Shown here: positions 8,323-17,425 of the stretch, piece by piece | How the letters are laid out: each line of letters begins with the position of its first letter | How positions within the stretch are numbered: position 1 is the stretch's first letter | Assembly: GCA_945861785.1 (NCBI GenBank) | Contig: CAMAWD010000062.1 | Span: forward strand, 1-39,116 | DNA from: Rhodoferax sp. OV413 | Lineage (GTDB): Bacteria; Pseudomonadota; Gammaproteobacteria; Burkholderiales; Burkholderiaceae_C | Length of the DNA stretch: 39,116 nucleotides | Reading direction: 5' to 3' | Made by a program: the position numbers and the translations under genes | The notes under the pieces: model-generated | Told to the model about the DNA's origin: nothing | Seen by the model: only the letters and a program-made list of their open reading frames with translations | The model's database searches: none

Positions 8323-9384
8323 GTGGCCAATCCGCCCATTACAGACCGCCGCTTGCGCCTAGCTCTGGTGGGCATCGGCCGCATCGCCAACAGCCATATC
8401 GAGGCGCTGCGGCTGCATGCAGACGGCGCGAAGTGGGTTGCGGTGTGCGACAACCAGCCCGAGCGCGTCGCCTCGGGGGCGCAGCGCACGGGCGCCTTGG
8501 CATTCCACACACTGGACGCCCTGCTGACGTCTGCCGAGGTCCAGCCCGACCTTGTGGTTCTTGCCACCCCCAGCGGCCTGCATCCCCGTCAGGCGATCCG
8601 CTGTGCACAGGCCGGCGTGCATGTGCTCACAGAGAAACCGATGGCCACCAAATGGGATGAGGGTATGGCGATGGTTCGCGCCTGCCGGGACGCGGGCGTC
8701 AAGCTCTTCGTGGTCAAGCAAAACCGCCTGAATCCGACGATGCAGTGCCTCAAGAGGGCCATCTATCAGGGTCGCTTCGGCCGCATCGTGATGGCCAATG
8801 TCAATGTGTTCTGGACGCGTCCGCAAAGTTACTACGACGAAGCCCCCTGGCGTGGCCGCTGGGACCTTGACGGGGGTGCGTTCATGAACCAGGCCAGCCA
8901 CTATGTAGACATGTTGGACTGGTTGGTGGGCCCGGTAGAAAGCGTGCACGCCTATACCGCCACCCTCGCGCGGGATATCGAGGCAGAGGACACCGGCGTG
9001 ATGAGCCTGCGCCTGAGCAGTGGTGGCCTGGCTTCGATCAATGTGACCATGCTGACCCATGACAAGAACTTTGAAGGGAGCATCACGGTCCTGGGCGAGA
9101 AGGGAACGGTGCGCATCGGCGGCGTGGCGGTCAACCAAATTCAACACTGGCAGTTCGACGAAGCGCGGCCCGAGGACGAGCAGATTCGAAGCGCCAACTA
9201 CGAGACCCCATCGGTCTACGGTTACGGCCATTCGCTGGTTTACGCGAACGTGCTGGACACCCTTCGGGGCATGGCCCATGCAGAAGTCGACGGTTATGAA
9301 GGCTTGCGCTCCCTTGAGGTCATCATCGCGGCCTACCGCAGTGCGCGTGATGGGGTTCGCGTGGGCTTGCCCCTGGTGTTCTGA
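8323..9384 (+). CDS. wbpB: UDP-GlcNAc(A) 3-dehydrogenase, Gfo/Idh/MocA family
   Basis: The product is 353 residues from GTG 8323; no ATG fits before the fold begins. The Rossmann motif LALVGIGRIANSHIEAL binds NAD. EKPMATKWDEG supplies the family lysine, and GGAFMNQASHYVDML carries the catalytic Asp/His region. This fits WbpB/WlbA, which oxidises C3 of UDP-N-acetyl-glucosaminuronic acid to a 3-keto sugar. The next two genes encode the matching acetyltransferase and aminotransferase, so the set makes UDP-2,3-diacetamido-2,3-dideoxy-glucuronic acid. The UDP-GlcNAc 6-dehydrogenase (WbpA) that starts this route is not in the window. It is the first gene of the rightward operon; the ligase gene diverges from it with about 180 bp between. 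Confidence 0.88.
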   Translation: MANPPITDRRLRLALVGIGRIANSHIEALRLHADGAKWVAVCDNQPERVASGAQRTGALAFHTLDALLTSAEVQPDLVVLATPSGLHPRQAIRCAQAGVHVLTEKPMATKWDEGMAMVRACRDAGVKLFVVKQNRLNPTMQCLKRAIYQGRFGRIVMANVNVFWTRPQSYYDEAPWRGRWDLDGGAFMNQASHYVDMLDWLVGPVESVHAYTATLARDIEAEDTGVMSLRLSSGGLASINVTMLTHDKNFEGSITVLGEKGTVRIGGVAVNQIQHWQFDEARPEDEQIRSANYETPSVYGYGHSLVYANVLDTLRGMAHAEVDGYEGLRSLEVIIAAYRSARDGVRVGLPLVF

Positions 9385-9425
9385 GTACAGACTGACACGC
9401 GCTGTCTCGCAGCTTGTAGTTCCCC

Positions 9426-10022
9426 ATGACCGCCCCTAGCATCCACCCCAGTGCGATCGTCGACCAAGGTGCGCAGATCGGCGCAGGCACTCGCATCTGG
9501 CACTTCGTGCATGTATGCGCCGGGGCTCAAATCGGGGAGTACTGTTCGCTTGGGCAAGGCGTGTTCGTCGGCAACCAAGTCATCATCGGCGACAGGGTGA
9601 AAGTTCAGAACCAGGTCTCGGTGTACGATGGGGTGAGACTTGAAGACGACGTCTTCTGCGGGCCCAGCATGGTCTTCACCAACGTGATGAACCCGCGCGC
9701 AGCCGTCGAGCGCAAGAGCGAATATCTGCCAACGCTTGTGCGGCGCGGCGCCACCCTGGGCGCTAACTGCACCATATTGTGTGGTAGCACCATTGGCTCC
9801 TACGCCTTCGTGGCCGCCGGCGCGATGGTTCGCGGCGATGTGGCTGACTTCGCCCTGACAGCCGGTGTGCCTGCGCGACAGGTTGGCTGGATGAGCCGTA
9901 ACGGCCAGCGCTTGAGTCTGCCCCTGCGTCTGGAGTCCGGACAGCAGCCCTTGAGAGCCTTGTGTCCGGTGGCCGGTGACCCGTATGAACTTACCGCGCA
10001 AGGGGTTCGCCTCGCCACCTAG
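9426..10022 (+). CDS. wbpD: UDP-3-amino sugar N-acetyltransferase, left-handed beta-helix
   Basis: The product is 198 residues built from hexapeptide repeats through most of its length ([20 protein letters not shown], then [20 protein letters not shown]). Typical WbpD/WlbB landmarks are [10 protein letters not shown] near residue 20, FTNVMNPRA near 85, and a C-terminal [11 protein letters not shown]. These enzymes form trimers and acetylate the 3-amino group made by the WbpE aminotransferase, using acetyl-CoA. It lies 41 bp after wbpB and 53 bp before wbpE, as in WbpB-D-E loci. The last 30 residues ([20 protein letters not shown]) extend past the usual end and are probably a disordered tail. 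Confidence 0.88.
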   Translation: MTAPSIHPSAIVDQGAQIGAGTRIWHFVHVCAGAQIGEYCSLGQGVFVGNQVIIGDRVKVQNQVSVYDGVRLEDDVFCGPSMVFTNVMNPRAAVERKSEYLPTLVRRGATLGANCTILCGSTIGSYAFVAAGAMVRGDVADFALTAGVPARQVGWMSRNGQRLSLPLRLESGQQPLRALCPVAGDPYELTAQGVRLAT

Positions 10023-10075
10023 TCGGCGGGGCCGAACGCCCATCCTGAATACGAATCAAATTCGAGCCAACTACC

Positions 10076-11185
10076 ATGCAGTTCATCGACCTGAAGGCCC
10101 AATATGTGGCGCTCAAGGAGCCTATTGATGCCGGCATCCAGCGCGTGTTGGATCATGGGCAATTCATCATGGGCCCCGAGGTTCAGGAACTTGAACACGC
10201 GCTGGCAGCCTACACCGGCGCGAAGCACTGCGTGACAGTTTCCAGCGGCACCGAGGCGTTGCTGATTTCGCTGATGGCCCTGAACATCGGACCCGGTGAC
10301 GAGGTGATCACGTCTCCCTTCACCTTCGCAGCCACCGCCGAAGTCGTGGTGTTGCTGGGCGCAACACCGGTGTTCGTGGACATTGAACCCGATACCTGCA
10401 ACATCAACGCAGCGCTCATCGAGGCTCGCATCACGTCGCGCACCCGCGCCATCATGCCGGTCAGCCTCTACGGCCAGTGCGCCGACATGAACGCGATCAA
10501 TGCGATCGCTGCGCGTTATGGTCTGCCGGTGATCGAAGACGCAGCCCAAAGCTTCGGTGCCTCGTACCAGGGGCGGCGCAGCACCCATCTATCCACTATC
10601 GGCTGCTCCAGTTTCTTTCCCAGCAAGCCCTTGGGCTGCTACGGCGATGGTGGTGCCCTTTTCACCGACGACGCCACTCTGGCCCAGGCAGCCCGCGAAA
10701 TACGTGTGCATGGCCAAAGCGCGCGCTATCGCCACACCCGCGTTGGAGTAGGCGGACGAATGGACACATTGCAGTGCGCAGTGGTGTTGGCAAAGCTAGG
10801 GCGGTTCGAATGGGAGCTTCAGCGGCGAGGAGCCATCGGCGCGCGCTACACGCAGGCCATCACGCAAAGCCCCACGCTGAACCGTGCCGGCGTGCGACCG
10901 GTGGTACTGCGACCCGACCGAAGCAGTGTCTTCGGCCAATACTCGGTGTTTGCACCGCAACGCGATGCGCTTCAGATTGAACTTCAAGCCCACGGCATAC
11001 CCACTGCCATCCACTACCCGGTGCCGCTGAATCGGCAGCCGGCCTATGCCCGTCATTGCTGTCCCGAATGCTGCCCCGCGGCCAGCGAGGCCTCGCGAAC
11101 GGTGTTGAGCCTGCCCATGAGCGCAGACCTTTCAGAGCCTGACCAGGACCGCGTGATCGCGGCGCTCGATCAGGTATGCGCGTGA
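10076..11185 (+). CDS. wbpE: UDP-3-keto sugar aminotransferase, DegT/DnrJ/EryC1 family
   Basis: The product is 369 residues. MQFIDLKAQYVALKEPIDAG is the standard start of WbpE/WlbC proteins. VSSGTEALLISLMAL and ITSPFTFAATAEVV form the cofactor pocket, VIEDAAQSFGA gives the PLP-binding Asp, and the Schiff-base lysine lies in FFPSKPLGCYGDGGALFT. The enzyme transfers an amino group from glutamate to the 3-keto sugar made by WbpB. A diverged half-copy lies at 4888-5422. Its last codons overlap the start of the flippase gene, so the two are translationally coupled. Confidence 0.9.
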   Translation: MQFIDLKAQYVALKEPIDAGIQRVLDHGQFIMGPEVQELEHALAAYTGAKHCVTVSSGTEALLISLMALNIGPGDEVITSPFTFAATAEVVVLLGATPVFVDIEPDTCNINAALIEARITSRTRAIMPVSLYGQCADMNAINAIAARYGLPVIEDAAQSFGASYQGRRSTHLSTIGCSSFFPSKPLGCYGDGGALFTDDATLAQAAREIRVHGQSARYRHTRVGVGGRMDTLQCAVVLAKLGRFEWELQRRGAIGARYTQAITQSPTLNRAGVRPVVLRPDRSSVFGQYSVFAPQRDALQIELQAHGIPTAIHYPVPLNRQPAYARHCCPECCPAASEASRTVLSLPMSADLSEPDQDRVIAALDQVCA

Positions 11186-12489
11186 ATGCAAAACCCCTTT
11201 GGCGTGGCACGCTGACCTTGCTCTTGGGCAGCGGAGCCGCTCAGTTGGCTCCCTTGCTGCTCGGGCCTTTTCTTGCTCGGATGTACGGCCCGGAGACCTT
11301 CGGGGTTTTTCATTTGGCTTCGGCCATCGGTGGCAACGTTGCGGTGGTGGCCTGTGCCCGCTACGAGTTTGCGCTGCCGCTGGCGCAAAGTGACGCCGAG
11401 GCGGCCGCCTTGCGTGGTCTGTGCGTGCGGGTTCTGCTGGCGGTGAGCGTCACGTCGCTGGCCGCGTCCGTAGCTGCTGCCTTATGGTGGGGCTCTGCCT
11501 GGCCCTTGGCCGTGCCACTCATGGTGGTCTCCTTGGGTGTCTTGAGCCTGTTCACGCTCGAAGCCACTAGACTCCAGCGTTTCACCGTCTTGGCCGGCGC
11601 GCGCATCACGCAGTTCTGGGGTTGCGGTGCCCTGCAGTTGGCAATGGGGGCCTTGCATGCCGGTTTATGGGGTTTGTTGTTGGGTCCGATCCTGGCGGCC
11701 ATGTCCGCGGCCTTGGTGTTGCGGCGTGCATCGTCGTCGGACACCGGCACTGCCACAGTTCAAGGCCAAATTTCTGGACCCAACGGGCGGACGCCCGACT
11801 CGGACCACATGAACTGCGCCGCCGCGACTACCGATTGGAAGAAAGTAGCCCGGCTTCACCGCGATTTCCCTTTTCTCAACACGCCGCATGCCTTCTTGGG
11901 TGCGCTGCAGGATACCCTCAGCATCGCCCTGATTGCAGCTTTTGCAGGACCAACCGCTGCTGGGGTGTGGGGCCTGACGCTACGTTACCTCAAGGCACCA
12001 GCCACCTTGGCCGGTGGAGCGGTGTCGCAGGTGTTGTACCCCACTCTGGGCGCACAAGAAGGTCCCAGCATCGCCTCTCGCGAACAGGTGAGGCAGGTCA
12101 TGCGGGTGCTCATGGCGTCTGGCCTGGCTCTGGGCGGAGCCGTCTATGCCCTATCGGACTGGGTCCTGCCGACTTTGCTAGGCCCAGGATGGGAAGCCGC
12201 CGGCCCCTTGGGACAGGCGCTAGCCGTGTATATTGGGCTGCACTTTGTTGCATCCCCTTTAGGGGTGGTCACCCTTGCCTGGCGTGCGCAGGCATGGGCC
12301 CTAAATGTTATCGTCATTGGTCAGGCAATGTTCCTGGCCGCCTTGGCATCCGCACTGGTGTGGCCGCCAGCAGGTGCCGACCCCCTTGAGCAGGCGGCTA
12401 CCGCCATATCTGTAGCCATGGCGATGTACTTCGGATGGTATTTCTATAGGTTGTGGAACTGGCCGGTGCCGATGGCTGCTGAGTGCTAA
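11176..12489 (+). CDS. wzx: Wzx-type lipid-linked oligosaccharide flippase
   Basis: The product is 437 residues with about 12 hydrophobic segments. It begins KPLWRGTLTLLLGSGAAQLA and has GPFLARMYGPETFGVFHLA, the typical first two helices of MOP-superfamily polysaccharide transporters. It would move the undecaprenyl-linked glycan unit from the cytosolic to the periplasmic face of the inner membrane. The loop at about residues 190-215 is long and polar. The ATG overlaps the end of wbpE by 10 bp, and the next gene follows after 9 bp. Wzx proteins vary greatly in sequence, so the family call is safer than the substrate. Confidence 0.85.
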   Translation: MRVNAKPLWRGTLTLLLGSGAAQLAPLLLGPFLARMYGPETFGVFHLASAIGGNVAVVACARYEFALPLAQSDAEAAALRGLCVRVLLAVSVTSLAASVAAALWWGSAWPLAVPLMVVSLGVLSLFTLEATRLQRFTVLAGARITQFWGCGALQLAMGALHAGLWGLLLGPILAAMSAALVLRRASSSDTGTATVQGQISGPNGRTPDSDHMNCAAATTDWKKVARLHRDFPFLNTPHAFLGALQDTLSIALIAAFAGPTAAGVWGLTLRYLKAPATLAGGAVSQVLYPTLGAQEGPSIASREQVRQVMRVLMASGLALGGAVYALSDWVLPTLLGPGWEAAGPLGQALAVYIGLHFVASPLGVVTLAWRAQAWALNVIVIGQAMFLAALASALVWPPAGADPLEQAATAISVAMAMYFGWYFYRLWNWPVPMAAEC

Positions 12490-12498
12490 GATTCAAAG

Positions 12499-13086
12499 AT
12501 GGCAGGTCGCCCCTTTTTCAACCGAATGCAGCGGGCACTGGTGCGGGTGCTGCTCCACCGCATGGTCTTCGGTGAGTCCTCCGGCGGCCACGCGCGTCCT
12601 CACACCCGAATCTCCCCCAGCACGTGCATCGAGCATAAAGACTCTCTGTATCTGGCCGACCATGTCTACATCGGCCCATTCAATTTCCTGGAGGCAAGCG
12701 GCGGTATAACGCTGGAGGAAGGCGTGCAGATCACATCTCACTGCAGCATCGTAACCCACAGCTCCCACAGGTCCATGCGCCTGCTGGGCCGCGCCTACGT
12801 TCAAGCCGCCACGCCCTGTCCCGGCTGGATCACCGGGCCCGTGAATGTAGGGGCCTACAGCTTCATCGGACCGCACAGCGTGATCGAGGCTGGTACGCGC
12901 CTGCGACGCGGCACGCTGGTGTGTGCGGGATCGGTCGTGCGCGGCGAGTTTCCCGAATTTGCAGTGCTGCGCGGTAACCCAGCCCGTCTGGTGGGTGATA
13001 CGCGTGGTACCGATGCTGCGTTGCTGCAGGCCCATCCCGAAGCCCGATCGCACTACGAGGGCTGGGCCCGAGGCGCAGGGCACTGA
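12499..13086 (+). CDS. Hexapeptide-repeat acetyltransferase
   Basis: The product is 195 residues. The hexapeptide beta-helix runs from about residue 35 to 165 (LYLADHVYIGPFNFLEASGG, ITSHCSIVTHSSHRSMRLLG, VNVGAYSFIGPHSVIEAGTR), ending in AVLRGNPARLVG. The histidines in THSSHR fit the catalytic and substrate region of WcaF/CysE-like O-acetyltransferases. It probably O-acetylates a sugar of the glycan in the cytosol. It differs from WbpD in repeat spacing and lacks the WbpD landmarks, so it is not a second copy. Transcribed within the operon, 35 bp before the first glycosyltransferase. Confidence 0.75.
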   Translation: MAGRPFFNRMQRALVRVLLHRMVFGESSGGHARPHTRISPSTCIEHKDSLYLADHVYIGPFNFLEASGGITLEEGVQITSHCSIVTHSSHRSMRLLGRAYVQAATPCPGWITGPVNVGAYSFIGPHSVIEAGTRLRRGTLVCAGSVVRGEFPEFAVLRGNPARLVGDTRGTDAALLQAHPEARSHYEGWARGAGH

Positions 13087-13121
13087 CCCGCCACTCACCG
13101 CCACTCTGAGAACTTCGACAT

Positions 13122-14279
13122 ATGTCAGCGCTGCGATACATCCTGGTGGGCGACGGGCTCAGCCCGCACCTGCTTAAGTGGGCGCGCACGCTACACGAAG
13201 TAGCAGGCTGCCAATTGGCCTTGGGGGTGGTGTCCAGTCGCGGACTGTTGCCAGAGTTTGACAGCCTGATCCCGGCCAATCGGCGGTTGCTGCTGCACAC
13301 GCAACCCAATCACTCCGGTGGCAACGTGGCGGTGCTGAGGCACATCCCGCGGGTGGCTTCCTGGTTGAGGACCCAGCAGCCTCAGGTGCTGCACGCCCAC
13401 TACCTAACTTCCCATGGGACCTTGGCGTGGCTGTCCCATGCTCTGTGGCGCTTGCCTGGTGCCTTGGTCAGTTCGGCATGGGGCTCCGATGTGCTCGTCA
13501 CACCCCAGCGTTCCCTGGTGGCGCGGTTCCTAACTCGTGCGGTGCTCAAGGCCAGTGCGGTTTGCACAGCCGATTCGCGCCACATGGCCAGCGAGATGCT
13601 TCGCTTGGGTGCGCGCTACGTCGACGTGTTTCCCTTCGGTCTCACGGAGTACCCTCCCGAGCCGACACTCGGCAGCAAGGACCCGAACCTTTTCTTCAGC
13701 AACCGCGGGCTTGAGCCCCTTTACCGCATTGACATGGTGCTGAAGTTGTTCGCCGCAGTAGCCAGATTGAATCCCAGGGCCCAGCTCATAGTAGCCAATC
13801 AAGGCAGTCAACGGCAGGCCCTGAAGGCCTTGGCAGTGCTCTTGGGCATCGAATCTCACGTAACCTTCACCGGTTTATTGCACCCGTCTGAGCAAACCCA
13901 ATGGTACCAGCGCGCCCAATGGTATCTGAGCTTACCCCAAAGCGATTCGGTGTCCGTCTCGGTGCTCGAGGCAATGGCGCACGGCTGCATCCCGGTGCTC
14001 TCCGACCTGCCAGCCAACCGGGAACTGGTTACGCACGCGCTAAGCGGTTGGGTGCTGCAGGGCAATACATCGAGGCACGATGTCGCCAACGCCCGACCTG
14101 CGGCCGTTGAAGCCGCCCTGTCGCACTTCATCCGCGCCATGCCCAAACTACTTGAGCGCGCCCCTGATATTGCAGCGGCCAACCGGGAATGGGTGCAGCG
14201 CTGCGGCATGTTTTCGGTGCATGTGCGCCGCTTCCTCAAGGGCTTGCCACTGGGAACAGCAGAGTTCACACTGACTTGA
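13122..14279 (+). CDS. GT4-family glycosyltransferase
   Basis: The product is 385 residues with a GT-B fold layout. The N-domain reads LRYILVGDGLSPHLLKWART, then VLHAHYLTSHGTLAWL. The C-domain has FFSNRGLEPLYRIDMVLKLF (nucleotide-sugar site), HVTFTGLLHPSEQTQWYQRA and the E-x7-E-like SVSVLEAMAHGCIPVLSDLP. It is a retaining GT4-type enzyme that adds a sugar to the lipid-linked chain on the cytosolic face. The SWGSDVLVTPQ motif in the linker is common in capsule and O-antigen GT4 proteins. The stop overlaps the TTG start of the next glycosyltransferase. Confidence 0.82.
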   Translation: MSALRYILVGDGLSPHLLKWARTLHEVAGCQLALGVVSSRGLLPEFDSLIPANRRLLLHTQPNHSGGNVAVLRHIPRVASWLRTQQPQVLHAHYLTSHGTLAWLSHALWRLPGALVSSAWGSDVLVTPQRSLVARFLTRAVLKASAVCTADSRHMASEMLRLGARYVDVFPFGLTEYPPEPTLGSKDPNLFFSNRGLEPLYRIDMVLKLFAAVARLNPRAQLIVANQGSQRQALKALAVLLGIESHVTFTGLLHPSEQTQWYQRAQWYLSLPQSDSVSVSVLEAMAHGCIPVLSDLPANRELVTHALSGWVLQGNTSRHDVANARPAAVEAALSHFIRAMPKLLERAPDIAAANREWVQRCGMFSVHVRRFLKGLPLGTAEFTLT

Positions 14280-15517
14280 ATATCCTGCTGATAAACCACT
14301 ATGCCGGCAGTCCGACCCACGGCATGGAGTTCAGGCCCTATTACATGTCTCGCGAGTGGGAGCGCATGGGGCACCGGGTTGAGATCGTGGCCTGCAGCCA
14401 TTCCCACGTACGGGCCTGCCAACCTGAAATGCACGGGCAGGCCGAACGTGTGGAGTCCATCAACGGCATCACCTACCGCTGGCTACAAGCCCCGTACTAT
14501 CGCGGCAACGGCTTCGGTCGGGTACTCAATATTGCCACCTTCCTTGGGCGGCTATGGGCGCGCCGCGCGCATATCGTGCGCGATCTTCAGCCCGATCTTG
14601 TGATCGCCTCCAGCACCTACCCCATGGACACCTGGCTGGCGCGCCACTTCGCGCGATTGGCCGGCTGCCCCTGGATCTACGAAGTGCACGACTTGTGGCC
14701 ACTGTCGCTGACCGAGGTGGGCGGCATGTCGCCGTACCATCCCTTCGCGCTGCTGTGCGCCTGGGCCGAACGCAGCGCCTATCGCTATGCAGATGCTGTG
14801 GTGTCGATGTTACCTAAGGTACATGTGCACATGGCCAGACGCGGGCTGGACTTAACACGTTTGCGCATTGTGCCCAACGGGGTCGCGCTGGATTCATGGG
14901 AAATCGAACACAAGCCTTTGCGCGATGATGTGCAACAGACGTTGAACCATGCCCGTGAGCAAGGCCATGCCGTGGTCGGTTATGCGGGCTCGATGGGCCT
15001 GCCAAATGCCCTTGATGCCTTGCTTGATGCCGCGGCCCTGCTGCGGGGTCATCCGATTAGTTTCTTATTGATTGGCGACGGCCATGAGCGGGAAACCCTC
15101 ATGCAGCGCATTCGTCAGGAAGGTTTGGCGAGTGTGCACCTCCTGTCGCCCATACCCAAGCAGCAGATACCCAGCTTTTTGTCGCAGATCGACGTGGCCT
15201 ACATCGGGTGGCGGCGGGTGCCGCTGTACCGCTTTGGCATCGCACCCAATAAGCTGATGGACTACATGATGGCCGGCTGTGTGGTGCTGCACTCGGTGGA
15301 TGCGGGCAACGACCCGGTGGCCGAAGCGGGTTGCGGCCTCACTGTGCCGCCGATGGACGCGCCGGCCATCGCGCGGGGTCTGCAGCACCTGCTGAGCCTC
15401 ACAACCGAAGCCCGCCGCGCCATGGGGCAAGCCGGCTGCGCCCATGTGCGAGCGCACCACGACTATGCAGGCCTGGCTCAGCGCTTTCTTGCCACACACC
15501 CGGTAACACGAGCATAA
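14276..15517 (+). CDS. GT4-family glycosyltransferase (WbuB-like)
   Basis: Starting at TTG 14276 gives 413 residues that begin LNILLINHYAGSPTHGMEFR, the usual start of WbuB-like GT4 proteins. This start also overlaps the previous stop (TTGA), so it is preferred to the longer frame from 14189. Key parts are EVHDLWPLSLTEVGGM, IVPNGVALDSWEI, VGYAGSMGLPNALDALLDAA, FLLIGDGHERETLMQ and YRFGIAPNKLMDYMMAGCVV. WbuB-type enzymes add N-acetyl-fucosamine-type sugars to an acceptor; the sugar used here cannot be told. It is the second of two glycosyltransferases, so with the initiator a repeat unit of about three sugars is expected. Confidence 0.83.
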   Translation: MNILLINHYAGSPTHGMEFRPYYMSREWERMGHRVEIVACSHSHVRACQPEMHGQAERVESINGITYRWLQAPYYRGNGFGRVLNIATFLGRLWARRAHIVRDLQPDLVIASSTYPMDTWLARHFARLAGCPWIYEVHDLWPLSLTEVGGMSPYHPFALLCAWAERSAYRYADAVVSMLPKVHVHMARRGLDLTRLRIVPNGVALDSWEIEHKPLRDDVQQTLNHAREQGHAVVGYAGSMGLPNALDALLDAAALLRGHPISFLLIGDGHERETLMQRIRQEGLASVHLLSPIPKQQIPSFLSQIDVAYIGWRRVPLYRFGIAPNKLMDYMMAGCVVLHSVDAGNDPVAEAGCGLTVPPMDAPAIARGLQHLLSLTTEARRAMGQAGCAHVRAHHDYAGLAQRFLATHPVTRA

Positions 15518-15518
15518 G

Positions 15519-16241
15519 ATGCGCGACCCCTACGCCACATTGACACGCCACGCCTGGCTGCAGCCCGATGTGTGGCAATCGTTGCAGGAACGACAGCGAG
15601 TCATGGCGCGGTTGTTCGTCGAGTTGGGCTGGCTAGATCTCTCTCACCGCCAAGCACTGGAGTTGGGCTGCGGCACGGGTGGCAATCTATTGGAGCTATT
15701 GCGCATGGGCTTCATGCCAAGCCACCTTAAGGGCATTGAGATCGACGAGCACCGCCACGCCCACGCACGAGAGGTGCTGCCCTCCTCGCTCGACCTCATA
15801 CACGGGGATGCGCTGGGCGACGAAGCGCAGCGCGTGATTGCCCCCCTCAGCCAAGACCTGGTACTGCAGGCCACCGTCTTCTCTTCCATCCTCGACGGCG
15901 CCTTGCAGGTGCATTTGGCTGACGCCATGTGGCACTGGGTTCGCCCCGGCGGTGGTGTGTTGTGGTATGACTTCACAGTCGATAACCCGTACAACCTCAA
16001 GGTGCGCGGCGTTCCGGTGGCGCGCGTGCGGCAACTCTTCCCACAGGCGCACCTGCATGTGCGTCCCGTTACCTTGGCTCCACTGGTGGCGCGCTGGGTC
16101 TGCCGCCGAAACCCGGCTCTCTATCACGTCTTTAATGCTCTGCCATGGCTGCGCACACACGTGCTGATCTGGGCCACCAAGCCCTTGGATGAGCCCGAGT
16201 CCACCCAGGCTGGACGCGTGAACAAGAACGAACCGGCATGA
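15519..16241 (+). CDS. SAM-dependent methyltransferase
   Basis: The product is 240 residues. The class I SAM motif is [20 protein letters not shown], followed by [17 protein letters not shown] (acidic residue for the ribose), LIHGDAL and [14 protein letters not shown]. After the core lies [19 protein letters not shown], and the C-terminal part has [14 protein letters not shown]. Proteins of this type methylate sugars of O-antigens or exopolysaccharides. It starts 1 bp after the upstream stop, and its own stop overlaps the next ATG. It is not similar to the zinc-ribbon methyltransferase at 5419-6231, so two separate methylations are possible. Confidence 0.78.
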   Translation: MRDPYATLTRHAWLQPDVWQSLQERQRVMARLFVELGWLDLSHRQALELGCGTGGNLLELLRMGFMPSHLKGIEIDEHRHAHAREVLPSSLDLIHGDALGDEAQRVIAPLSQDLVLQATVFSSILDGALQVHLADAMWHWVRPGGGVLWYDFTVDNPYNLKVRGVPVARVRQLFPQAHLHVRPVTLAPLVARWVCRRNPALYHVFNALPWLRTHVLIWATKPLDEPESTQAGRVNKNEPA

Positions 16242-17407
16242 ACACGCCCGCTCAGCCCTTTCTGCCCTTCGCGCTTCCAGATATCGGCGAAGATGAAATC
16301 GCCGAAGTGGTAGATACCCTGCGCGGTGGATGGATCACCACGGGGCGTAAGGTTCAGCGTTTCGAGTTGTCCTTCGCCGAATTTCTGGGCGACCCTAGCC
16401 TGCACTGCATCGCGGTCAACTCAGCCACTGCCGGTCTGCACTTGTCGCTTGAGGCTCTGGGGATCGGGCCTGGTGATGAAGTAATCACCACCACCCACAC
16501 TTTCACCGCCACCGCAGAGGTGGTACGCTATCTTGGAGCCGATGTGCGCTTGGTGGATATCAACCCTCAGACGCTTAACATCGACCCAAAGGCCGTCGAG
16601 ATGGCTATCACGCCACGCACCAAGGCAATCATGCCGGTGCACTATGCGGGGCTTGCCGCGGACATGAAGGCCCTACACGCCATCGCCCACCGGCACGACC
16701 TGCAGTTGGTCGAGGACGCAGCGCATGCACTGCCCACCAGTTTAAACGGTCGATTGGTGGGCACGCTGCCTAGTGCGTCCACTGTGTTCAGCTTTTACGC
16801 CAACAAGACTATCACCACAGGCGAAGGCGGCATGATCGTCACTGCCGACGCCAACCTCGCGCGCCGTGCCCGGATGATGCAGCAGCACGGCATGGACCGC
16901 AATGCCTTCGAGCGGTACTCTGCCACCATGCCCAGCTGGTACTACGAAATCATCGCACCCGGCTACAAGTACAATTTGACCGACATCGCGGCCTCACTGG
17001 GCCTGCACCAACTGCGCCGTGCGCATGCGATGGCCGAGCAACGCGCGGCCATCGCTTCCCGCTATGAGGAGGCCTTCGCTGACCTGCCATTGCTGCGCCC
17101 GCCGAAGGCCCTGCCCGGCGACTCCCATGCCTGGCACCTTTACGTCATTCGCCTGACGGACGATGCTCCTATCGGCCGTGACTCCTTCATCAAGGCACTG
17201 TTCCAGAAAGGCATCGGTTGCAGCGTCCACTACATCCCGCTGCATCAACACCCCTATTGGCGAGACCGTTACGCACTAAGCGCGGCCCAGTTTCCGAATA
17301 GCCAGGACGCCTTCGAGCGCATGGTCAGCCTACCCATTTTTACGCGCATGGCGGACGCTGATGTGGAGCGAGTCATCCAGGCGGTACGCCAGATCTGTCA
17401 GGCCTGA
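16238..17407 (+). CDS. Sugar-nucleotide aminotransferase, DegT/DnrJ/EryC1 family
   Basis: The product is 389 residues, beginning with [20 protein letters not shown] and [14 protein letters not shown], as in PglE/ArnB/PseC-type 4-aminotransferases. [20 protein letters not shown] and [20 protein letters not shown] shape the PLP pocket, [10 protein letters not shown] gives the PLP aspartate, and [15 protein letters not shown] carries the Schiff-base lysine. It should make a 4-amino-4,6-dideoxy sugar from a UDP- or dTDP-4-keto sugar. The dehydratase that would make that keto sugar is not in the window. ATGA overlap with the upstream methyltransferase. It is only distantly related to WbpE next door. 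Confidence 0.85.
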   Translation: MNTPAQPFLPFALPDIGEDEIAEVVDTLRGGWITTGRKVQRFELSFAEFLGDPSLHCIAVNSATAGLHLSLEALGIGPGDEVITTTHTFTATAEVVRYLGADVRLVDINPQTLNIDPKAVEMAITPRTKAIMPVHYAGLAADMKALHAIAHRHDLQLVEDAAHALPTSLNGRLVGTLPSASTVFSFYANKTITTGEGGMIVTADANLARRARMMQQHGMDRNAFERYSATMPSWYYEIIAPGYKYNLTDIAASLGLHQLRRAHAMAEQRAAIASRYEEAFADLPLLRPPKALPGDSHAWHLYVIRLTDDAPIGRDSFIKALFQKGIGCSVHYIPLHQHPYWRDRYALSAAQFPNSQDAFERMVSLPIFTRMADADVERVIQAVRQICQA

Positions 17408-17425
17408 AGCTCTCCGATCTCCTGC

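Noticed and set aside
8359-9279. Long minus-strand frame (306 codons) opposite wbpB
   Set aside because: An antisense shadow of a high-GC gene; no family features and wbpB is certain.
14189-14275. Upstream start for the second glycosyltransferase
   Set aside because: It would overlap the previous gene by 90 bp; the family start NILLINHYAG begins at TTG 14276.
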